From NCBI GenBank assembly GCA_949752745.1, contig OX457032.1:13475836-13539835 (forward strand): a stretch of 64,000 nt of DNA, in the 5' to 3' direction. The stretch is from Protula sp. h YS-2021 (Eukaryota; Annelida; Polychaeta; Sabellida; Serpulidae). The notes under the pieces were generated by a model. The model searched no databases. It was not told the DNA's origin and saw nothing but the letters and a program-made list of their open reading frames with translations. The number at the start of each line of letters is the position of its first letter. Positions within the stretch are counted from its first letter, which is position 1. The translations under genes and the position numbers were made by a program. Shown one piece after another: positions 58,263-64,000 of the stretch.

Positions 58263-58553
58263 TCATAAGCTCTGCTTTAAACTCTGCTTTAAGCTCCATT
58301 TTTCGCTTTTGCACGGTGACATGGTAGCTATGAGTGGACACTCAACCCTTTTTATTTTTCCAAACTGTTGCCGCCTTTGAAGCTGTTGTTTTAACTGTTG
58401 CAGTGGCTTCATTGCTGTTCGCATTGTCTCAACCTTTGCTGCAGGCATTTTCTTAGACTTTGCTGCAAGTATTGTCTCAGACTTTTCTGTAGGCATTAAA
58501 GTAGACATCGTTGTAGATGTCAGTTGCTGTTCGCTCACTGCAGACAGGTTCAC
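58263..58553 (-). CDS. Unassigned Lys/Gln/Ala-rich ORF downstream of polymerase B
   Basis: 96 codons from ATG 58553. Low-complexity with Thr/Ala/Lys repeats ('AAKSKKMPAAKVETM') and a Gln-rich helix ('PLQQLKQQLQRRQQF'). Probably the start of a regulatory or virion gene; role unknown. Confidence 0.35.
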   Translation of the reverse strand: MNLSAVSEQQLTSTTMSTLMPTEKSETILAAKSKKMPAAKVETMRTAMKPLQQLKQQLQRRQQFGKIKRVECPLIATMSPCKSEKWSLKQSLKQSL

Positions 58554-58599
58554 TCTTCAACAATTTGATACAGAATGATTGCTATGTCTAGGGCGCTTT

Positions 58600-61100
58600 T
58601 TATGTCATGCACTCTACTCTATTAGTTGCACTATGAGTTGTGTAATGCCCATGAGCTAGCGTGGTGTAACCATTATCCAACATATAGCGCTTGTCATCAA
58701 ATGGTAATAGAGCAATCTTCACATCTTCTCTAAAAAAAACATGTTTATGGTTTTGAATAATGTTTCCCACGACATATGAATGTTCTTCCCTAAATAAATT
58801 CTCCTTGTATTGAGCATATGTCATTGCTTCTGACAGGCGCGCGTGATGCCCTTAGCAGTATGTCTCCTTTTTCCACCATAGAGCAAACTGTACGGTCGGT
58901 CGAAGCCCTACAAACCTCCTCATCATGCATTCCTGCAGTTTCATTTTTTTAATTTTCCCCAAAACTTTATTGTTCACAGTGGAATGTAAGAAATGGTCCT
59001 TTGGATAATCACTTGTATCAAACGGATGGCTATCCTGTTGTATATCTTTGTAAATGACTCTGGTTTGGTATGTCATAGCACAAACTGCCTGTGTCACTAA
59101 AGAGCAGTTTTGCCTCTGAATACTGCTGTTTCATGTAATTGTAGTGATAATTATAAATGAGGGTTTTGCTGAGATCCAGAATAGCAAAACTAATCTAAAT
59201 GGGCTTGTTAAATATCAGATCCGATTTGAAACAGTGTACTGCTGTCAAATCCTAGTTGAAAATTCTACGTTGATTTGTTTCTGCACATTTTCCATGGTTG
59301 TGCCAAATATGGCATTGTTTATCAATCTGTGAAAGTCTTTTCCAAATGAGTTTTTGCCACTTTTCTCTTCTCTGTGTTGACATCTTTGCATTTAGCTAGC
59401 CATTTACTCTGCTGGAACATAATGGCTCGATGCACCTTCGTCACTTTCAATCCAAATGCAAATTTAAATAATGTACCACATGCTTTTTTTTGTCATTGAG
59501 ATTGGGAATCAACTTTTAGCAGGTTTATATTTCAAGCCCAACTGTTTTCTCCGGTTCTGACTGTATTTGGTTAATTCATTGATTCGAACAGTTTTCTTCT
59601 CAGCAGATACTGGATAATCACTATGCTGAGCATGAATTTTATCCGAGTACGAGAGATCTAATTCTAAAATCCAGAGATTCTGGATCTTTCGGCCATGCAA
59701 ATCCACATTCTGGCAAACTCTGTGACATACTGCATCCATAGAGATCGTTGGCGTCAAAGTACATGACGTAGTACGTTCACTTGATCACATTGTAGCCTGG
59801 AATGTATATGTTGTTGGCTTTTGCATACTTGTGTGTAATGACTGGAATACCTCCTCGAAGACCTTACTACAATATGATACATGTCAGTATCGTCTATCAA
59901 TTCAACAACTTAACCTTGGTACGTTTCTGGATAGCGTCCCATGTCAAACCTGGTGCTGTATAATAATGAGCAGGATCCAATTCGTACGTGCTGAGACATA
60001 TATTTCTCAAATTTTCAAACACATCTGCCAACAGCAACACATCTGTTTTTAGGTAGAGGTCATGATACTCTGAAAAGCTTTTGCATAGTCATAGGGTATA
60101 CTCCGCTTCCCAAAAGTAACTCCTGGTGCTGATTGTTGCGAACATCAGCAGTCATATTCTGAAACCTATCTTTGCCTTCAGCCGTTAAGTTTACTACTAA
60201 TTTTTGCAAAATGCTTCCATTAATTAGAAGGAATCGATGAATTTCAGATTGCTTGTGGTAATCGCAATGTACCTTTCCACAGTGTTGGGAATGACTAGCA
60301 GCCTCAAGTTGTTTAATTTTCCTATGCTCTCCATAAGAAGATGACTGTCATATCCTCGTAGGTTGTGGAATAGGGCAGGGATGATGAATGAATCCTACTT
60401 TCCTGGCTGATCCTGTCTTAAGCGAAACTGTAGGTTGCATTCACTATGGGCTGCTCATGTGAAACGGTCGATACGTCCACACTAAATTTACATGGTCATC
60501 CATTGGACGTAGTTAAGCTAATATATACCATAAGAAGCATTTGTTGTCTGTGTTCTTAATTTTAATAACACCCTTATTCTTCTTTGGCAGCTCAGTGTAG
60601 TTGGAGGCTTGCAAGTTTTCTAATGTAGCTGTATGAACTTCAGTCTGAAGAATCTTATCCAGCATGACATTCATGCTAATCAAATTTGCTGAACCCTGAA
60701 TGCATTTGGCAAATCGTTATCAATATCTATTTCATTGACTGCTCTAAAAGTCTGAGTGCTTAGATGAGTGGTATCCACATGTTCTACCAAATTTCCCTCT
60801 TCATTTGTTGTTATTTTCTTGAATGGAGCTAAAACGACAATGTACTATTTTATTCCATTGTCTAATCTATCTTTTAAATGTCCTGGGATGCAATTCATTT
60901 TCAGGTTCAAACACTTCTTCATGTGTATGTTCACCAAGGCTTGTTCTTTTACCTTTACCCATAAATTCTCAAATCCATTTGAGTTGGCAGTACTGCATAA
61001 CAAAATACACATTTTACTTCTTCATTTCGCATATCCATTTTATGATGCTACCGCTTCACTGTCTTGATGGAAATTACGTAGTTTTGAAGTTATGCTCGTT
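58600..61100 (-). pseudogene. POLB: Protein-primed-type DNA polymerase B (Polinton POLB), broken
   Basis: Reading leftward, family motifs appear across all three frames. 'CFLW' lies near 60,540. The exonuclease domain has 'AAHSECNLQFRL' near 60,440, 'FHNLRGYDSHLLM' near 60,340 and 'YHDLYLKTDVLLLADVFE' near 60,040. Palm motif A is 'FDANDLYG' at about 59,735-59,760, motif B 'LINNAIFGTTMEN' near 59,300, and motif C 'FSDTGSLCY' at about 59,076-59,102. C-terminal 'SDYPKDHFLHS' and 'FVGLRP' occur at 58,900-59,020, and 'LLPFDDKRYMLDNG' and 'LAHGHY' near 58,630-58,720. Motif C normally reads DTD; here the second catalytic Asp is Gly. Several frameshifts and stops separate these pieces. The N-terminal limit is uncertain because a Tc1 element lies just upstream. 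Confidence 0.88.
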
Positions 61101-61231
61101 TGAAGTCAATAGCGTCATTAATAAAAAACTTGCTATCTTCTGGTGCTACTGAACATTTTGCTGAAAGAATGGTTGAAGTCGGTTCAGTAGTTTTGAAGTT
61201 ATGTGCTGTTGAAGTTGACATGTCTGCCTTA

Positions 61232-62745
61232 TATACTGAAGGTCAAAAGAAACTTGACATACAAAAAGTGAAATATATTTCTTATTCTAAATTTGTTTTG
61301 CTTGAAAATTTTATCTATTGTTTTATTCCAATACAATGATTATCAAGGTGTTAAGGTGGTATAGAGCTCTAAAACATATTGATAGGCAGGATCTCGTTCT
61401 GCTTGAGTTGATATCCTAATTTTTACTATCAGTTGTTTCGTAGAAAGATATTGCAAAGTTTCTACGTAAATTTTGGTTTAAATATCGAGCGCATAAAGAT
61501 GCCTCGACTTCCGCAAAACTGTCGTGACCACGCTATTGGCATGCTAGAAGCTGGTGTACCACTCAACCAAGTGGCACGGCGGTTTGACTGTAGTCGAATT
61601 ACAATATATCAGTTGCAACGGCGGTATAATGAAACTGGGTGCACTCGGGACCGACCAAGAAGCGGCCGCCCTCGAGTAACTACGCTAAATCAGGATTGCC
61701 GGATCCGTTTGATCCACCTGCGCGATCGATTTCGCAGTGCTGCAACCTCAGCGATGGAGATCCCAGGCACAGCCAACAACCGCATAAGTGCAGAAATGGT
61801 CATCAGACGTCTTCGTGAACACGGATTACGTGCTCGCAGACCTTACGTCGGAGTCGTCTTGAACGCTCGGAGATGTATACGAGGCCGCACGTGGGCTGAT
61901 AACCACCATCGTGGAGGGTGGAGATTGCAAAACTGGCGACGTATGATATTTAGCGATGAGTCACGGTTTCACTGATACCGCTCAGATGGATGCCAGCACA
62001 GGTATAGACGGATCGGCGAACGCTTCGCCGCATGCGCAGTCAATCAGGTGGATCGTTTTGGCGGCGGGTCTGTGATGGTGTGGGGCGCCATTCGATTCAG
62101 CTGGAAGTCACAGCTTCTGATCGTTGATGGTAATTTGACTGCAAGTCGCTACATCTTTACTGTACTCAGTACTCAAGTAGTCCACTAGGTGCAGCAGAAC
62201 GGTGATGCGATATTCATGCACGATAACGTCCACATGCCTCTCAGGTGACTAGTGATTACCTGGCCGGAAATAATGTCATCATCTTGGATTGGTCACCCTG
62301 TTCCCCGGACATGAACCCCATATAACATCTATGGGATCATCTGGATAGGAAGGTTCGTGCTCAAAATCCCCCTCCTCAAAACCATGCTCAGCTACGCCAG
62401 GCTTTGATAGAAGAGTGGCACCGGTACCCTCAGTACCGAATCAACCGACTGATCATGTCGATGCCCCACCGGATCTGTGCTTTACGCCAAGCCAGTCGGG
62501 GACGCACACGGTATTGAGGACACTTCAGGCCGCTAAATTCTGTGCACGCCGAAATTGTGGTATTTGCATCTTTTGTCAGTCTGGATTTTGCAGGCGCTTA
62601 GAAGTATGGATCACTTTTGAAAAATTGTGTTAAAGAATCAGTGAATCTTGCATTCTTGTAAGTATGAAAGTAATTAAATAAATAATTTTCTCAGAATGCT
62701 ATATTTCATTTGCATGTTAAGTTTCTTTTGTCCTTCAGTATATAT
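61232..62745 (+). mobile_element. Tc1/mariner element (~1.5 kb) inserted in element 2
   Basis: Left end TATACTGAAGGTCAAAAGAA (from about 61,232) and right end TTCTTTTGTCCTTCAGTATA (to about 62,745) are inverted repeats next to TA. The length is normal for Tc1. It sits between the polymerase B start and the right terminal repeat of the Polinton, so it inserted after the Polinton did or travelled with it. Confidence 0.88.
61499..62520 (+). pseudogene. Tc1 transposase, broken
   Basis: ATG 61499 begins 'MPRLPQNCRDHAIGMLEAG', then the helix-turn-helix pair ('QVARRFDCSRITIYQLQRRY', 'GRPRVT') and the catalytic domain. The first Asp is in 'MIFSDESRFH' and the second in 'FMHDNV'. The Glu expected after 'DMNPI' (about 62,318-62,323) is replaced by a TAA codon, so the DD34E triad is lost. 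Other breaks are TGA after 'SRFH' at 61,973-61,975, a TAG near 62,186 and a frameshift near 62,245. The C-terminal 'ALIEEWHRY' remains. About 340 codons overall, normal length. Confidence 0.9.
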
Positions 62746-62754
62746 TATATAGCA

Positions 62755-62872
62755 TTGGGGTGGGGGTCAGTCGATCAGTCGCCAGAGGGGTCAGTGTGTC
62801 AGTCACTAGGGGATGCCAGTCGATCAGTAACCAGTGGGGTCTAACAGTGTCCAGAACTGTCGTCCCCAGCCT
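62755..62872. repeat. Right terminal inverted repeat of element 2 with sub-repeats
   Basis: The inner part holds repeated GGGGTCAGT/CAGTCGATCAGT(C/A)(G/A)CCAG words at 62,759-62,840; the outer 60 bp are the inverse of the left end. Confidence 0.8.
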
Positions 62873-64000
62873 ACTCACAGAGGGTTTTGTATACATATTG
62901 CTAGGTTATCCACTCAGGACAAGTCCTTTATTTAGTCAAAAGAAGCAATTTTTTTTAAAATGGACTTCACAAATGAGTGTTATCTTCCAGGCTTAACGTT
63001 GCAAAAGATGTGATTCGAAAACTGCAACTGTGCAAAAAAATTCTTCCAACGTAAAAGTGAAATCAGTTGAACTGTATACAAATCCAAAAAATATCATGAT
63101 GACTACCAATCCAACCCGTTAATCGGTTGCACCTTCCAAGGCAAGAATGAAGACTACTTGTTCCTTTTTTTGGCAGTACATATCATGAAATTTGGTAATG
63201 TTACTACAGGCAAATAGACAGTTGTTCTATGTTTTTCACTTCACGTCACGATTATGTGCTCCATTACCGCTTTAGTTATTGCAAAACTTTTAGACAAAAC
63301 TTGCTTTTCAAAATTAACTGTTAATTTTAAGTACCATCCGGAATAATAGCGGTAATTGAACCATTAGGCATTCGATTAAAAAGTATGTGTGTCTAGAACG
63401 TAAAACTTTCCAAAAAGCAAAAGTTAAATATTAAATACCTGGCCAAAGGTTAAAAGCACATCAGTTTCTTTCTTGGACTAGTATTTCTACACTTTTGAGC
63501 GGATGCTTGGTTTGATTTTCCTTTTGAAGTTCGTAACCTTTCCAAAAAGAAAAGAACATGACTAAGCTAAGAAAATGAATTCTCTGACCTTCCCACCCCA
63601 ATCTCGTTGTTCCTCGTCGTTGTCTCTTAGCAGTCATCACGTTTATTTTAAAAAATCCTAAATACTATTTTATTTTATTCATGATAATGCCCAGTTCATT
63701 CCGAATTACGTACATAAACTAGTTGAAAACGTCTCTGGAAAGATGAACACAACTTTGCTTCATAACTCTATGAAAGAGCAACCTTCACCCCACCCCTTCT
63801 CATCCCGACAATAACTGAGAGAAACCGGCAGGTAGTTTTATATGTATGTAAAATAAGCAGCTTAATTTTTTTTTCATTTACCAGTCTTTCTTATAGAACC
63901 GGTACAAACATTTCGCTGCTCTCAGTGTTGTTCAAATAGAGCATACGCATCATGTCTGACTTTTAGCATATGCGATAGACTTTGTGGCAATGCTCCCGCA
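62873..64000. other. Right flank: continuation of block B, then non-coding
   Basis: About 62,940-63,200 matches block A 36,880-37,150 (ACGTTG...GAAAACTGCA..., TTCTTCCAACG/CTTCAAGCG, ...TTGAAC, ...AAATCC). Further right I see no gene and no clear match. Confidence 0.55.

Larger units (their letters stand above)
51713..62872 (+). mobile_element. Maverick/Polinton-type element 2, strongly decayed, with terminal inverted repeats
   Basis: Left end AGGTTGGGGCGACATTTC at 51,713 and right end ...GTCGTCCCCAGCCT at 62,872 are inverted copies: both read AGG(T/C)TGGGG(A)CGACA(T/G)TTCTGG, then ACACTGT, then continue with GACTGAT(A/C)GACT-type text. Total length is about 11.16 kb. The ends fall where collinearity of blocks A and B is lost and regained, so the element inserted into block B. 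The gene order is PC4-like, small ORF, integrase, ATPase, two small virion ORFs, capsid (+), then convergent polymerase B (-). Penton, pVI-like and protease genes are deleted. Polintons usually make a 6-bp target duplication; I could not find one (flanks AGAAAT and ACTCAC). Confidence 0.88.

Noticed and set aside
60768..61339. Plus-strand frames of 79-109 codons
   Set aside because: They lie opposite polymerase B coding sequence and in the flank of the Tc1 end, and carry no recognisable motif.
51700..62885. Six-base target-site duplication around element 2
   Set aside because: The flanks AGAAAT and ACTCAC do not match; either it has mutated or the true end differs by a few bases.

Overview
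This is AT-rich nuclear DNA from an invertebrate metazoan. The evidence is long intergenic stretches, introns with GT/AG borders in a carbohydrate sulfotransferase gene, abundant microsatellites and minisatellites, and remnants of hAT, LINE, DIRS, Tc1 and Maverick/Polinton elements. That mixture is common in aquatic invertebrates such as cnidarians and molluscs. The sequence alone does not let me name the species.

Layout. 0.75-1.8 kb holds several minisatellites. 1.85-2.7 kb (-) is a hAT transposase relic and 3.5-4.0 kb (+) a LINE endonuclease relic, followed by a long (TTA)n tract. 7.9-18.2 kb is Maverick/Polinton element 1. 21.2-24.6 kb holds an inverted-repeat element nested in short CTTGTCA-type repeats. 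24.85-25.45 kb and 27.93-28.32 kb are tandem repeat arrays. 28.9-37.15 kb (block A) and 44.1-51.7 kb (block B) are a direct segmental duplication. Each block carries one copy of a sulfotransferase gene on the minus strand and one internally deleted Tc1 relic. 41.2-43.05 kb (-) is a DIRS-type retrotransposon relic. 51,713-62,872 is Maverick/Polinton element 2, which has terminal inverted repeats and splits block B; the remainder of block B resumes near 62.95 kb. A Tc1 element (61.2-62.75 kb) sits inside element 2.

Element 1 has a divergent arrangement. A GC-rich minus-strand gene faces a plus-strand row: a tandem CARD-like protein, a PC4-like/zinc-cluster protein, two small related ORFs, an integrase with chromodomain, a packaging ATPase, two conserved virion-associated ORFs, a penton-like minor capsid protein, a pVI-like basic protein, a double-jelly-roll major capsid protein and an adenain-like protease. 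Most of the large genes carry frameshifts or nonsense codons. The protease and several small ORFs are intact. Many neighbouring genes overlap by 1-8 nt (ATGA or TAATG junctions). No DNA polymerase B is visible in element 1. Element 2 has the same left-to-right order but is more decayed. It has lost the penton, pVI and protease genes, and keeps a degraded protein-primed-type polymerase B on the minus strand whose catalytic motif C is changed from DTD to DTG.

Most interesting points: the CARD-like apoptosis/immunity-type protein carried by a Polinton; the conserved PC4-like gene next to it; the exact terminal repeats of element 2 coinciding with the break in the segmental duplication; a nearly identical ~430-bp tract in otherwise diverged sulfotransferase copies (gene conversion candidate); and a ~1.36-kb inverted-repeat element with GGACAAGTCGTACCC sub-repeats.
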